DNA from: Flavobacterium psychrophilum | Lineage (GTDB): Bacteria; Bacteroidota; Bacteroidia; Flavobacteriales; Flavobacteriaceae | Reading direction: 5' to 3' | DNA: 64,000 bases | NCBI GenBank assembly: GCA_001708385.1 | Contig: CP012388.1 | Span: forward strand, 3,224,001-3,288,000 | Shown here: positions 18,872 to 27,732 of the stretch, piece by piece | Layout of the letters: every line of letters begins with the position of its first letter | How positions within the stretch are numbered: position 1 is the first letter of the stretch | Made by a program: the position numbers and the translations under genes | Notes under the pieces: model-generated | The model's input: only the letters and a program-made list of their open reading frames with translations | What the model was told of the DNA's origin: nothing | Databases searched by the model: none

Positions 18872-19393
18872 CTACCTTAAATTTTCAATTTCTTTTCTTA
18901 ATTCCAATAAGGCGCCATGCAGTCGTTTTTCAACAGCCTTTACGCTAATACCTAATATTTCGGCAATTTCATGGTACTTCTTACCATCTATACGGTGTAA
19001 AAGAAAAGCGGTACGCTGAGCTTCGGTAAGGTTTGCAATGGATTTTTGTAGTTTGGTTTTAAACTGCTCTTCTTCCATAAGAAATTCCGGGCTCTGGGAA
19101 TCGGTGTTGTTTGCAGGGCTTTTTTTATTGTATTCTAAAACTACTTTCTGGTGGGCAATCTGGTTGAGGGTGGTATTATTAGCAACCGTGTAAAGAAACG
19201 ATTTTGCTTTCTCAAGCGGAACGCTGGCGCAGTTTTCCCAAAGCTTTATGAAAGCCTCCTGAGTAACGTCTTCGGCCTGCTCTTCATTACCAAATTTATA
19301 ATAAAGGTAATTACGTAGCGACTTTGCGTGGCTTTTAAAAAAGTTCGAGAAAATGATCTCTTCACAAATTCCTGTAAGCGAATTGTCTTTCAT
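18872..19393 (-). CDS. ECF-type RNA polymerase sigma factor (FecI-like)
   Basis: A 173-residue sigma-70 family factor of the extracytoplasmic-function class, expected to direct RNA polymerase to its own operon when the receptor binds ligand. Region 2 (about 14-80) includes YYKFGNEEQAEDVTQEAF and KLWEN. Region 4 (about 115-170) includes LTEAQRTAFLLHRIDGKKY and the helix-turn-helix EIAEILGISVKAVEKRL. A longer reading from 19453 exists, but the -7 promoter box at 19451-19458 overlaps it, so the ATG at 19393 is preferred. The FecR gene follows after a 43-bp gap. Confidence 0.9.
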   Translation of the reverse strand: MKDNSLTGICEEIIFSNFFKSHAKSLRNYLYYKFGNEEQAEDVTQEAFIKLWENCASVPLEKAKSFLYTVANNTTLNQIAHQKVVLEYNKKSPANNTDSQSPEFLMEEEQFKTKLQKSIANLTEAQRTAFLLHRIDGKKYHEIAEILGISVKAVEKRLHGALLELRKEIENLR

Positions 19394-19450
19394 TTTGGCT
19401 GATACATATAAGTGATACAGTAATAAATTTCCTCTGCCGGGTGAATCTAA

Positions 19451-19458
19451 CAAAAATA
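19451..19458 (-). promoter_or_regulatory. Promoter -7 element for the sigma/FecR/receptor operon
   Basis: On the minus strand this reads TATTTTTG, a full TAnnTTTG match, 57 bp before the chosen sigma start. It looks like the housekeeping promoter type, not an ECF promoter. Confidence 0.6.
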
Positions 19459-19627
19459 CTGAATGGCAATATTATGCTTTTTTCTGTATCGAAAAGTAAA
19501 TTAGAAGATATAAATATTCAATATATTAATGTTTTTTATGAAGGATCATTAATGTCAAAAAAAAATGAAAATCAGGGTAGGGTATTTTAAATTTTGACTG
19601 TTTTAAATTAAATGGGTTCTAATTATA

Positions 19628-20953
19628 ATGATTAAAAATTTACTTGCTGTCGTAGTGTTTGTCTTATTGGTTTTGTCATGCCAGGAAGATACGGTTACCG
19701 AAAATACGGTAGCTTTAACTGCATCTTCCCCGCTAACGGGTATGCTAAAATCGATGACGGCAAATGACACTTCAATAGACAATGTATTGGACGGTACGAG
19801 CTGTTTTAAGATTCAGCTTCCGGTAGAGGTTAATGTAAACGGGCATGCAATGCTGGTAAGTACGGCTGCCGATTACCAAAAGGTGAATGAGATTTTAGAC
19901 GAAAGCGATGAGGATGAGGATAAAATTATATTCGGTTACCCTATAACACTGGAAAGACACGATTATTCATCGTTTAGTGTCGCAGACGAAAATCAGCTTA
20001 AAACTGTAATTGCAGAGTGTAGCAGTATTGCAGATTATATGGGTACAGATTGTGTTAGTATTGTATATCCTATTACAGCTTACACGTACAACAGTGGGTT
20101 TCAGATGCAGAATAGCTATAGTGTAGAAAACAATGCAGGTTTATATACCATATTGCAAAATATGGCAGAAAATGAATACTATGCAATAAAATATCCTGTT
20201 TTGCTTACGGTTAAAGATGGGCCGGGTATAACAATTACTAATAACGACCAGTTTTTTAGTGCAGTCACAAATGCAATTGAAGGATGCAAAAATGGTGGGT
20301 GCACCAATCCGGGAGTATTAGTGGATGATCTGCTATTATATATGCCGTTTTCAGGAGTCGTTAAAGATTTAAAGGGCAATATTGAATTGCCTTCAGGAAG
20401 TATTGCATTTAAGTCCGACAGGGAAGGAAACCAAACATGTTCGGTACAGTTCACAGGTAGCGAATTTGTAACAGTGCCCTCTACTGTTAAGAATAAAATA
20501 GATATTAATGACGCGTTTAGCGTGAGCCTTTGGTTCAGGATGAATAATACTAATAGTAATAATCTTGAAACATTATTTGCTAAAGGTGTCGATGGTGCGG
20601 GATTTGAGATTTCTGTTTTTAGCCTCAATGCGCCACAGTTTAAAGCTGGTGAAGTCCTGCTCGTAGATGGCGACTGGAAAGCTGATGCAGCATTACCGGT
20701 AGATATAACCCAGTGGCACCATTTGGTAGTAACTGTAAGTTCAGGTAATGAAATCAGCCTGTATCGCGATGGACAGCTGCGTGCTACTTCATTGATTCCG
20801 AATGGTATTGGTACAGAGGCTATGGATTATTATATAGGTAAAAATTTCCAGGGATTTTTAGATGACCTGAGAGTTTACAAAAGGGTTTTGATGCCACAGG
20901 AAATACAAACGCTGTATGAACTGGATGGCGATTGTAATACATGTTTAGAATAG
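19628..20953 (+). CDS. LamG-domain lipoprotein, possibly surface exposed
   Basis: A 441-residue lipoprotein of unknown role. The signal peptide ends at Cys18 (LLVLSCQEDT). The acidic residues just after the lipid cysteine resemble the lipoprotein surface-export signal described in Capnocytophaga and Flavobacterium. The middle part (about 50-230) is not recognised. The C-terminal part (about 240-435) is a concanavalin-like LamG/laminin jelly roll (LLYMPFSGVVKDLKG, NDAFSVSLWFRMNN, WHHLVVTVSSGNEISLYRDG, GFLDDLRVYKRVL). It is divergent from the sigma/FecR/receptor operon, so it may be that system's target or surface partner; this is only positional evidence. A terminator follows. Confidence 0.75.
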   Translation: MIKNLLAVVVFVLLVLSCQEDTVTENTVALTASSPLTGMLKSMTANDTSIDNVLDGTSCFKIQLPVEVNVNGHAMLVSTAADYQKVNEILDESDEDEDKIIFGYPITLERHDYSSFSVADENQLKTVIAECSSIADYMGTDCVSIVYPITAYTYNSGFQMQNSYSVENNAGLYTILQNMAENEYYAIKYPVLLTVKDGPGITITNNDQFFSAVTNAIEGCKNGGCTNPGVLVDDLLLYMPFSGVVKDLKGNIELPSGSIAFKSDREGNQTCSVQFTGSEFVTVPSTVKNKIDINDAFSVSLWFRMNNTNSNNLETLFAKGVDGAGFEISVFSLNAPQFKAGEVLLVDGDWKADAALPVDITQWHHLVVTVSSGNEISLYRDGQLRATSLIPNGIGTEAMDYYIGKNFQGFLDDLRVYKRVLMPQEIQTLYELDGDCNTCLE

Positions 20954-20984
20954 TTGTGTTTTTTTAAATATTCAAGTTTTTTTC

Positions 20985-21018
20985 GAAAAACCGGTCACTT
21001 CCCAGGCCGGTTTTTTAT
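20985..21018 (+). terminator. Intrinsic terminator after the LamG lipoprotein gene
   Basis: The stem AAAAACCGG / CCGGTTTTT with a 12-nt loop is followed by a T-rich run. Confidence 0.8.
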
Positions 21019-21133
21019 TTGTATTCTATATCAGAATTATATATTTAGAAAAAATGTTACTCTTTTATGACGGACACTCTGCAATACATTGTTTTTTATT
21101 ACACGAAACCCTGTAACTTAAAAATCAAATTCT

Positions 21134-21141
21134 TAAATTTG
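21134..21141 (+). promoter_or_regulatory. Promoter -7 element for ffh
   Basis: TAAATTTG (TAnnTTTG) lies 26 bp before the ffh start codon. No clear -33 element was found. Confidence 0.65.
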
Positions 21142-21167
21142 CACCTCTATAAAGAAACCCTGAATTT

Positions 21168-22508
21168 ATGTTCGATAATTTAAGCGAAAAATTAGATAAA
21201 GCCTTTCATATACTTAAAGGTCACGGAAAGATAACCGAGGTAAATGTTGCCGACACTCTTAAAGAGGTGCGCAGGGCGTTACTTGATGCCGACGTTAACT
21301 TTAAGATAGCTAAAGATTTTACTACCAAAGTAAAAGAAAAAGCTATTGGCGAAAATGTATTAACTACATTACAGCCGGGCCAGTTAATGGTAAAGCTTGT
21401 TAAAGATGAGCTTACCGAACTTATGGGTGGAGATGCTGCAGGTATTAACCTTTCGGGCAACCCTTCCATCATACTAATGTCGGGTCTTCAGGGTTCAGGT
21501 AAAACTACTTTCTCAGGAAAGCTGGCTAATTTCCTTAAAACCAAAAAGAATAAAAAACCATTACTTGTAGCGTGTGATATTTACCGTCCGGCGGCTATCA
21601 ACCAGCTTCATGTAGTAGGTGAGCAGATAGGGGTAGAAGTATACTCTGAAGAAGGCAACAAAAATGCTGTTGAAATCGCCCAAAATGCAATTAAGCATGC
21701 TAAAGCAAACGGATTCAATGTGGTTATCGTGGATACCGCCGGACGTCTTGCTGTAGATGAAGAAATGATGAACGAGATCGCTAACGTTCATAAAGCTATA
21801 GAGCCGCACGAAACATTGTTTGTGGTAGATGCCATGACAGGTCAGGATGCGGTAAACACAGCCAAAGCGTTTAACGACAGGCTGAATTTTGATGGTGTTA
21901 TACTTACTAAATTAGATGGTGATACACGTGGTGGTGCCGCCATCTCAATTAAATCGGTAGTAAACAAGCCTATCAAATTTATTGGTACGGGTGAGAAAAT
22001 GGAAGCTATTGATGTTTTCTATCCAAACCGTATGGCAGACCGTATTCTTGGTATGGGTGACGTTGTGTCGCTTGTGGAAAGAGCACAGGAGCAGTATGAC
22101 GAAGAAGAAGCGAGAAAGCTACAAAAGAAGATCGCTAAAAACGAATTTGGTTTTGACGATTTCCTTTCGCAGATACAGCAGGTTAAAAAAATGGGTAACA
22201 TGAAAGATCTTGTGGGGATGATTCCGGGTGCCGGAAAAGCCCTTAAAGATGTTGAAATTGAAGATGATGCCTTTAAACATATCGAAGCTATTATACATTC
22301 CATGACTCCGGTAGAGCGCAGCAAGCCGGCAGTTATTGATGCCAAAAGGAAAAACAGGATTGCAAAAGGATCGGGTACCTCTATACAGCAGGTAAACCAG
22401 TTGCTAAAACAGTTTGACCAGATGAGCAAAATGATGAAGATGATGCAGGGTGGCGCAGGCAAAAACCTGATGAGGATGATGGGCGGAATGAAAGGAATGA
22501 AGCCTTAA
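21168..22508 (+). CDS. ffh: Signal recognition particle protein Ffh
   Basis: A 446-residue SRP54 GTPase that with the SRP RNA targets inner-membrane proteins co-translationally. The N domain is about 1-90. The G domain is about 100-295, with P-loop GLQGSGKTT (about 105-113), DTAGRLAVDEEMM and TKLDGDTRGG. The methionine-rich M domain is about 300-446, ending MSKMMKMMQGGAGKNLM. Length and motif order are normal. Its own promoter box and a tight terminator suggest a single-gene transcript. Confidence 0.98.
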   Translation: MFDNLSEKLDKAFHILKGHGKITEVNVADTLKEVRRALLDADVNFKIAKDFTTKVKEKAIGENVLTTLQPGQLMVKLVKDELTELMGGDAAGINLSGNPSIILMSGLQGSGKTTFSGKLANFLKTKKNKKPLLVACDIYRPAAINQLHVVGEQIGVEVYSEEGNKNAVEIAQNAIKHAKANGFNVVIVDTAGRLAVDEEMMNEIANVHKAIEPHETLFVVDAMTGQDAVNTAKAFNDRLNFDGVILTKLDGDTRGGAAISIKSVVNKPIKFIGTGEKMEAIDVFYPNRMADRILGMGDVVSLVERAQEQYDEEEARKLQKKIAKNEFGFDDFLSQIQQVKKMGNMKDLVGMIPGAGKALKDVEIEDDAFKHIEAIIHSMTPVERSKPAVIDAKRKNRIAKGSGTSIQQVNQLLKQFDQMSKMMKMMQGGAGKNLMRMMGGMKGMKP

Positions 22509-22515
22509 AAATACT

Positions 22516-22543
22516 GAGACGCGATAAAACGCGTCTTTTTTTT
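22516..22543 (+). terminator. Intrinsic terminator after ffh
   Basis: The stem AGACGCG / CGCGTCT with a 6-nt loop is followed by T8. Confidence 0.9.
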
Positions 22544-22609
22544 ATTATAATTTACTGCCCGTGGCAGAATCGTAAAGAACATCTATTTCAAAAAAATAAA
22601 ACACGAACA

Positions 22610-23494
22610 ATGCAATTACTCGACGGAAAAAAGGTTTCGGAAGACATTAAAAATGAAATTGCCGAAGTTGTAACGAAAATGAAGCAGAATGGCGAGAAGG
22701 TGCCTCACCTTGCAGCTGTGATTGTAGGTAACGACGGTGCCAGCCTTACTTATGTAGGCAGCAAAGTTAAGGCCTGCGAACGTGTAGGGTTTGAGTCTAC
22801 ACTTATAAAACTGCCAAGCACTATATCTGAGCTTGAGCTATTACAAAAAATTGAAGAACTTAACCAGGATGCTAACATCGATGGTTTTATAGTACAGCTT
22901 CCGTTACCAAAACAGATTGACGACCAAAAAGTGCTTATGGCGATAGACCCAAGCAAAGATGTTGACGGTTTTCACCCTGAGAACTTTGGTAAAATGGCGC
23001 TGGATATGACAACGTTTATTCCGGCTACTCCATTTGGTATCCTTGAATTATTAGAGCGTTATAACGTAGAAACTGCCGGAAAACATACTGTAGTTATTGG
23101 CCGTAGCCATATTGTAGGCCGCCCAATGAGTATCCTTATGGGACGTAAAGGTTTTCCTGGTAACTCAACGGTTACGTTAACGCACAGCCATACTAAAAAC
23201 ATTGCACAGATAACTACGCAGGCCGATATTATTATCACAGCTTTAGGTGTGCCTAATTACCTTAAAGCAGAAATGGTTAAGGACGATGTTGTGATTATAG
23301 ACGTGGGTATTACACGTGTTGCCGATGAAACGAACCCTAAAGGATATGTTATTACCGGTGACGTTGATTTTGATAATGTAAGCAAAAAAGCATCTTTCAT
23401 TACTCCGGTTCCGGGTGGTGTTGGGCCAATGACAATTGCTATGCTATTAAAAAACACACTTCTTGCAAGAGAACTTAAGAGAGAGAAGAAATAA
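22610..23494 (+). CDS. folD: Bifunctional methylenetetrahydrofolate dehydrogenase / methenyltetrahydrofolate cyclohydrolase
   Basis: A 294-residue cytoplasmic enzyme that interconverts 5,10-methylene-THF and 10-formyl-THF, supplying one-carbon units for purines and formyl-Met-tRNA. The catalytic domain (about 1-120) has YVGSKVKACERVGFES, with the catalytic Lys in SKVKAC, and VQLPLPKQID. The Rossmann domain (about 125-290) has VVIGRSHIVGRPMS and the closing signature TPVPGGVGPMTIAMLL. It is convergent with the SDR gene, and the two share a terminator. Confidence 0.97.
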   Translation: MQLLDGKKVSEDIKNEIAEVVTKMKQNGEKVPHLAAVIVGNDGASLTYVGSKVKACERVGFESTLIKLPSTISELELLQKIEELNQDANIDGFIVQLPLPKQIDDQKVLMAIDPSKDVDGFHPENFGKMALDMTTFIPATPFGILELLERYNVETAGKHTVVIGRSHIVGRPMSILMGRKGFPGNSTVTLTHSHTKNIAQITTQADIIITALGVPNYLKAEMVKDDVVIIDVGITRVADETNPKGYVITGDVDFDNVSKKASFITPVPGGVGPMTIAMLLKNTLLARELKREKK

Positions 23495-23517
23495 TTTTTC
23501 TTATTTTAATATAACTT

Positions 23518-23544
23518 AAAAGGCGCCCATCGGGCGCCTTTTTT
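23518..23544. terminator. Bidirectional terminator between folD and the SDR gene
   Basis: The 11-bp stem AAAAGGCGCCC / GGGCGCCTTTT has a 3-nt loop. A- and T-rich arms let it act on both strands. It runs 2 bp into the stop codon of the SDR gene. Confidence 0.9.
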
Positions 23545-24373
23545 AGTAATCAGTAGATTTTGTGGTTTTTTCCAAAGCATCATATTGATCTTTCAGGCTT
23601 TCCAGCTTTTTGTTTGCCCTTCGGTACGCGTCGCTGCCTAATAGTAAAAGTATCGGCGGGTTTTCGTTATAGGCAGTCTGTATCATAATAGCTGCCGCTT
23701 TTTCGGGGTCACCGGCCTGGTTGCCGTTCATGGCGTCATATTTTTTATGCGATTCTCTTATAACCGAATATTCGTCAATTGGATTTTTGGCCAATACAAG
23801 CGATTCTTCAGTCAAAAAACTAGTTCTGAAGGCTCCCGGTGCAACAGCGGTAGCTGTAATGCCAAACTCTTTTACATCTTCGGCAAGTACCTCGGTCAAA
23901 GCGATAACAGCGGCTTTAGCGGCTCCATAAGCGGCCCATCCTGCAACAGCACCAATACCCGCAATAGAAGCAATATTAATTATATGCCCCGATCGTTGCT
24001 TTCTCATAATTGGTAAAGTGTGGCGTATTGTATTTATGGTGCCAAACACGTTCACATCAAAAGCTGAACGGACTTCTGTATCTGTAAGTTCTTCAAGGCT
24101 TCCGCCGATGCCATATCCTGCATTATTTATCAAAACATCAATCCTTCCAAAAGTAACCAGTGTTTTTTCGATAGCCTTTTTTACAATATCACTATTGGCA
24201 AGGTCTACCTGTAATGGTAAAAAGTTATCGCTGGTAATTCCCACAGCTTTGATAAGCTCATCTTTGATGCGGGATGTTGACGCTATCTTTTGTCCTGCGG
24301 CTAAAAGCTGTTTCACTAAAGACAACCCAAGTCCTTTTGAAGCGCCTGTTACAAACCATATTTTCGTTTCCAT
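23543..24373 (-). CDS. SDR family NAD(P)-dependent oxidoreductase
   Basis: A 276-residue classical short-chain dehydrogenase. The nucleotide-binding motif is TGASKGLG (9-16), then NNAGYG (83-88), and the catalytic Ser136, Tyr149 and Lys153 lie in IINIASIAG and YGAAK. The Thr-Ser-Arg after strand beta2 (ASTSRIKD) suggests NADPH preference, by analogy. The substrate is unknown. The gene is alone, convergent with folD. Confidence 0.9.
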   Translation of the reverse strand: METKIWFVTGASKGLGLSLVKQLLAAGQKIASTSRIKDELIKAVGITSDNFLPLQVDLANSDIVKKAIEKTLVTFGRIDVLINNAGYGIGGSLEELTDTEVRSAFDVNVFGTINTIRHTLPIMRKQRSGHIINIASIAGIGAVAGWAAYGAAKAAVIALTEVLAEDVKEFGITATAVAPGAFRTSFLTEESLVLAKNPIDEYSVIRESHKKYDAMNGNQAGDPEKAAAIMIQTAYNENPPILLLLGSDAYRRANKKLESLKDQYDALEKTTKSTDY

Positions 24374-24525
24374 ATTTATCGTGTTTAAAGTAATACAAAG
24401 TTCAGGAAATCATAAGGCTTAAGGTTTGTATGTTCCAAACGCATAGTTGTATAAATCAAACAGTAACGGTTAGAATCAGAGAAGGCGCCCCTAAAGCGCC
24501 TTCTCCTCCTATTAATCAAAATTAC

Positions 24526-27096
24526 CTATTGTTTCACAATTTTAATTCTCTTAGATGTACCTTCACCTAAAACATTTACAAGGTATACTCCGGCTGATAC
24601 CTGCTGTAAATTAACTTCAGCATCCAGGCTGTTGTTGTCCTGGCTAAGTATAAGCTGTCCTGTAATGCTGTATACTTCAACCTTAGTAATAGATGTAGCA
24701 GCATTAAGATGCAGTACGTCTTTTACAGGGTTAGGATATGCTGTTAACGAGGTGAAATTTTTATCGTTAAGGCCAACTGTAGCATCTGTTTTAAAAGGTA
24801 TCGTAACCCATTCGCTCCATGTCGGGCCACATAACACTCTTACAAATGCGTAATATTGAGTGTCAGCAGTAAGCTCATCAAGAGCTATTGATGTTGTTGT
24901 TTCCGGTGTGCCTTCTGTAGGAAGCGCGTCGGTTGTTCCGTAGTTGTATTCATAAACATTAGGTGTAGCATTTCCTGTAGTAGCAGCTTCCCATGTTACT
25001 GTTGCAGTAGTGTCTGTAACATCATTAACACTAAGATTTGTAGGTTCGCCACAATCTATTTCCTCAATAAGGAAATCGTCTACGAAAAGGCTTCCCTGGC
25101 TTGGCGCACTATAAGCATTAAAACCAAAATAGTAAACACCCGATGTTTCAACAGTAAAATATTCAACTGTATGTGATAATTGGGTTGCTCCTGTTATTCC
25201 TGCATGTGTGGCAAGATCTTCAGTAACCCATTCGGCATTAGGGTTTGTGCCTATTGTTACTTTAAGGTTCTCGGTTGTTGCAGTATTGCCGTTGCCATAC
25301 TTATATGATATTTTATAACGGGTTCCCTCTGTAAGCTGGATACCGTTTGTAAACAACCATGCGTTAGCCGTTGCATCGGTACCCGTGTATGCAAGCGCAT
25401 TTGAGGTAAACCCGCTTCCCGGGTTGGTAGCTGTAACCCAGTTGTTTCCGGTAGTTGCTGCACTAATTATTGTACATGAAGGAGCGGCAGGAACAGTAGC
25501 TGTTTCAAAATCTAATGAATAAGGTACGGTAGTAGCTTCGCATGCGGGCGTTGTAAATGTCATGCTTTCAGACCAGTCACCTTCTACAGGGCCACATATA
25601 CCTTTTACGAATACATAATATGTTGTTCCCGGAGTAAGTTCGGATACATTTACACTTAAACCGCTTTGAAATATCGGATTCGAAGGTGTGGTATTTGTTG
25701 TAGATACGGCATATAAATAACCGACAGCTGGATTGCCCTGCGATTCCCACGTAAAAGTAGCACTGGTTGTTGTAATGTTTGATGCCTGAAGATTAGTAGG
25801 TACGCTGCACGTCCATGGTTCTATAACAATATCATCTACGTATAAATTACCTTGTGATGCATCACTATATCCGTTAAATGCAAAATAGTAAATTCCTGTT
25901 TCTCCAACCGAAAATGCATTCGGTAAACCAAAGTCTACTGCAGTTCCGCCTGTAATTGAAGCGTGATCTGATAATGTGCTTGACACAGAAGCAGGGTTTG
26001 GACTTGTAGCTAAATAAGTTTTAAGTTTCTCTGTAGTAGTGGCACTATTGTTACCATATTTATACGAAATTTTATAATGAGTACCCGCAACTAACGTAAC
26101 TCCCTGTGTAAAAAACCACGCATTTGCAGCATTTGTTCCGCCTGTGTATTGTAGTGATTTAGTTGTAAAGCCATTTCCGGCATTGTCTGTGGTAGTCCAC
26201 TGGCTTGCCGATGTACATGCGGGTACTGCGGGTGTTGTAGCAGACTCAAAATCCTGTGTATATGGAATTGAGGTAACTGCACAAGATGCGGTTGTAAACG
26301 GAATTCCCTCGGTCCAGTCGCTCCATACAGGGCCACATAATGACCTTGTAAACAGATAATAAGTTGTAGAAGGGTTTAATCCTTCTAATGCTACCGATGT
26401 TTGTGGATGGTATGTTCCGTCAGCAGGCGGGGTATTGGTTGTTCCATAAGCGTACTGGTATACGGTTAACATACCAATATTACTTCCTGTTGGTGCGCCC
26501 CACGATACAGATGCTCCATTTTGAGTTACATTTTTTACAGTTACGTTAGTAGGTGTGCCGCATACAGCAGGTTCTATAACAATGTCATCTACATATATGT
26601 TGCCCTGGTTCGCATCGCTATGAGCATAGAAACCTAAGTAATACGTTCCTGTAGTTTGGGCAGGCATCAAATCTACATTATGTATTGTAGCAGATGCGCT
26701 TGTTATAGTGTGTTCCTGAAACGTTGCATCGTTTTGGGTACCTGTAGTCCCTAAGGTCACCCTAAGGTTTTCTGTAGTTGCACCACTGTTTTTTCCATAC
26801 ATATAACGGACTCTGTAGTAGACTCCCGCCGTCATTGTAATTCCTTTACTAAAGTACCATGCATTTGCAGGTTGTGCATTTGCGGTATACTGCAATGTTT
26901 TGTTTGTGAATAGATTTCCGGGATTGTCGGACGTTTTCCATCCATTTCCATTTGGACTAGATGTTGTTATGCAAGGTGGCAATGAAGGGACAGTGACACC
27001 TTCAAAATTTTCCACATAAGATACCTGCGGATTACAATCCTGCGACCAGCCATGAGCCGCCAGCAATAGCCCAAATAGTAGGGTGATTTTTTTCAT
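24526..27096 (-). CDS. T9SS-exported modular adhesin-like protein (three cleaved-adhesin/Fn3 units)
   Basis: An 856-residue secreted protein with a signal peptide (about 1-18) and three tandem units of roughly 250 residues. Each unit has a jelly-roll resembling the gingipain cleaved-adhesin domain (ENFEG/QDFESA/LDFETA opening; YVDDIVIEP or FVDDFLIEE close). A fibronectin type III domain follows (PTNVTVKNVTQNGASVSW, PTNLQASNITTTSATFTW, PTNLSVNDVTDTTATVTW), ending with SLCGP/GICGP/VLCGP...W. A T9SS sorting domain (about 785-856, AYPNPVKDVL...RIKIVKQ) exports it. No catalytic residues are recognised, so binding or matrix functions fit best. It is divergent from the LytTR kinase gene and shares a 649-bp intergenic region with it. 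Confidence 0.85.
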   Translation of the reverse strand: MKKITLLFGLLLAAHGWSQDCNPQVSYVENFEGVTVPSLPPCITTSSPNGNGWKTSDNPGNLFTNKTLQYTANAQPANAWYFSKGITMTAGVYYRVRYMYGKNSGATTENLRVTLGTTGTQNDATFQEHTITSASATIHNVDLMPAQTTGTYYLGFYAHSDANQGNIYVDDIVIEPAVCGTPTNVTVKNVTQNGASVSWGAPTGSNIGMLTVYQYAYGTTNTPPADGTYHPQTSVALEGLNPSTTYYLFTRSLCGPVWSDWTEGIPFTTASCAVTSIPYTQDFESATTPAVPACTSASQWTTTDNAGNGFTTKSLQYTGGTNAANAWFFTQGVTLVAGTHYKISYKYGNNSATTTEKLKTYLATSPNPASVSSTLSDHASITGGTAVDFGLPNAFSVGETGIYYFAFNGYSDASQGNLYVDDIVIEPWTCSVPTNLQASNITTTSATFTWESQGNPAVGYLYAVSTTNTTPSNPIFQSGLSVNVSELTPGTTYYVFVKGICGPVEGDWSESMTFTTPACEATTVPYSLDFETATVPAAPSCTIISAATTGNNWVTATNPGSGFTSNALAYTGTDATANAWLFTNGIQLTEGTRYKISYKYGNGNTATTENLKVTIGTNPNAEWVTEDLATHAGITGATQLSHTVEYFTVETSGVYYFGFNAYSAPSQGSLFVDDFLIEEIDCGEPTNLSVNDVTDTTATVTWEAATTGNATPNVYEYNYGTTDALPTEGTPETTTSIALDELTADTQYYAFVRVLCGPTWSEWVTIPFKTDATVGLNDKNFTSLTAYPNPVKDVLHLNAATSITKVEVYSITGQLILSQDNNSLDAEVNLQQVSAGVYLVNVLGEGTSKRIKIVKQ

Positions 27097-27450
27097 TTGT
27101 AATTATTGTTTTAGTTAGTGTTGCTAAGATAAAAAGTTAACTATATGATTGTCAGTAAAATATATTTATAACAAAATTTTATATATTGTTATTTTATTAA
27201 GTATTTCGCTGTTAAAATATTTAAGAATCACAAAAAGTGAACAATTTCATAAATTTTACCTATGGTCTTTTTGACTATAAGGTTGATTTTCTTATTGTTG
27301 TTGAAGGTGATAAAGTATTTTTTAAGGATAATTTGTTAAGTTTATTAAAAAATGATGTATTTTTCTTTATAAATGTTAAAATACGAAATCGATATATTCT
27401 TAATTTATAATCATCAATAGCCAAAGAGTGAGTAGCTATATAATTTCTTT

Positions 27451-27486
27451 GCCGTTCGTCATAAAATAGCTGCCGTTCGTCATAAA
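27451..27486 (+). promoter_or_regulatory. Tandem LytTR-type operator
   Basis: Two direct repeats, GCCGTTCGTCATAAA starting at 27451 and at 27472, are identical over 15 bases and spaced 21 bp start to start, two helical turns. LytTR-domain regulators bind tandem direct repeats with this period, and the core CCGTTCGTC is the box known for AlgR, a LytTR-domain protein of Pseudomonas. Binding by the LytTR regulator encoded at 28816-29553 is inferred from proximity. Confidence 0.7.
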
Positions 27487-27513
27487 TACATCGCTGTAAG
27501 AAAAATATTGAAT

Positions 27514-27521
27514 TACATTTG
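27514..27521 (+). promoter_or_regulatory. Promoter -7 element downstream of the LytTR operator
   Basis: TACATTTG fits TAnnTTTG. It starts 42 bp after the second operator repeat, and there is no -33 TTTG. That is what an activator-dependent promoter would look like. Transcription would start near 27528. Confidence 0.6.
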
Positions 27522-27568
27522 ACTCAACCTACCAATCAATCTGCCTTCGGGCCTAAAAAACTAAAATT

Positions 27569-27631
27569 ATGGTATCAATTGCAGTTTTCGTTTTAAAGAC
27601 TATGGTAAACCTGATCCTGTCATTATTTTAA
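27569..27631 (+). CDS. Putative 20-residue hydrophobic leader peptide
   Basis: An ATG frame of 20 codons plus TAA encodes MVSIAVFVLKTMVNLILSLF, one hydrophobic segment with a single Lys. It starts about 40 nt after the predicted transcription start, behind an A-rich stretch (CTAAAAAACTAAAATT) of the kind that substitutes for a Shine-Dalgarno sequence in this phylum. It ends 65 nt before a terminator. It could be a leader peptide for attenuation, a small membrane peptide, or a chance frame in a small RNA. Nothing beyond position and composition supports it. Confidence 0.3.
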   Translation: MVSIAVFVLKTMVNLILSLF

Positions 27632-27696
27632 TGACTGAAAAATAAATCATCAATCATCAATCAAAAAAAATCAGGTTATTTTGAGTAGTTAAACAA

Positions 27697-27732
27697 TCAG
27701 GCAATGCTTAAAAACATTGCCTGATCTTTTTT
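27697..27732 (+). terminator. Intrinsic terminator just upstream of the LytTR kinase gene
   Basis: The 10-bp perfect stem TCAGGCAATG / CATTGCCTGA with an 8-nt loop is followed by TCTTTTTT. The kinase ATG is 13 bp further on, leaving no room for a separate promoter. The kinase must be read through from this terminator or from an unseen signal. Confidence 0.85.

Larger units (their letters stand above)
27528..27732 (+). ncRNA. Predicted ~205-nt terminated transcript (leader or small RNA)
   Basis: The span runs from the predicted start after the -7 element to the end of the intrinsic terminator. AACCTGAT (27608-27615) is perfectly complementary to ATCAGGTT (27670-27677). Its CCTGAT can also pair with ATCAGG at 27696-27701, which is part of the terminator's 5' arm, so alternative folds are possible. 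This is an unproven prediction. Confidence 0.35.

Noticed and set aside
19394..19453. Longer start for the ECF sigma factor
   Set aside because: The extension overlaps the predicted promoter box and adds residues not typical of the family.
24479..24505. 10-bp hairpin GAGAAGGCGC / GCGCCTTCTC after the adhesin gene
   Set aside because: The stem is strong but lacks a T run on the strand of the adhesin transcript, so I do not call it an intrinsic terminator.
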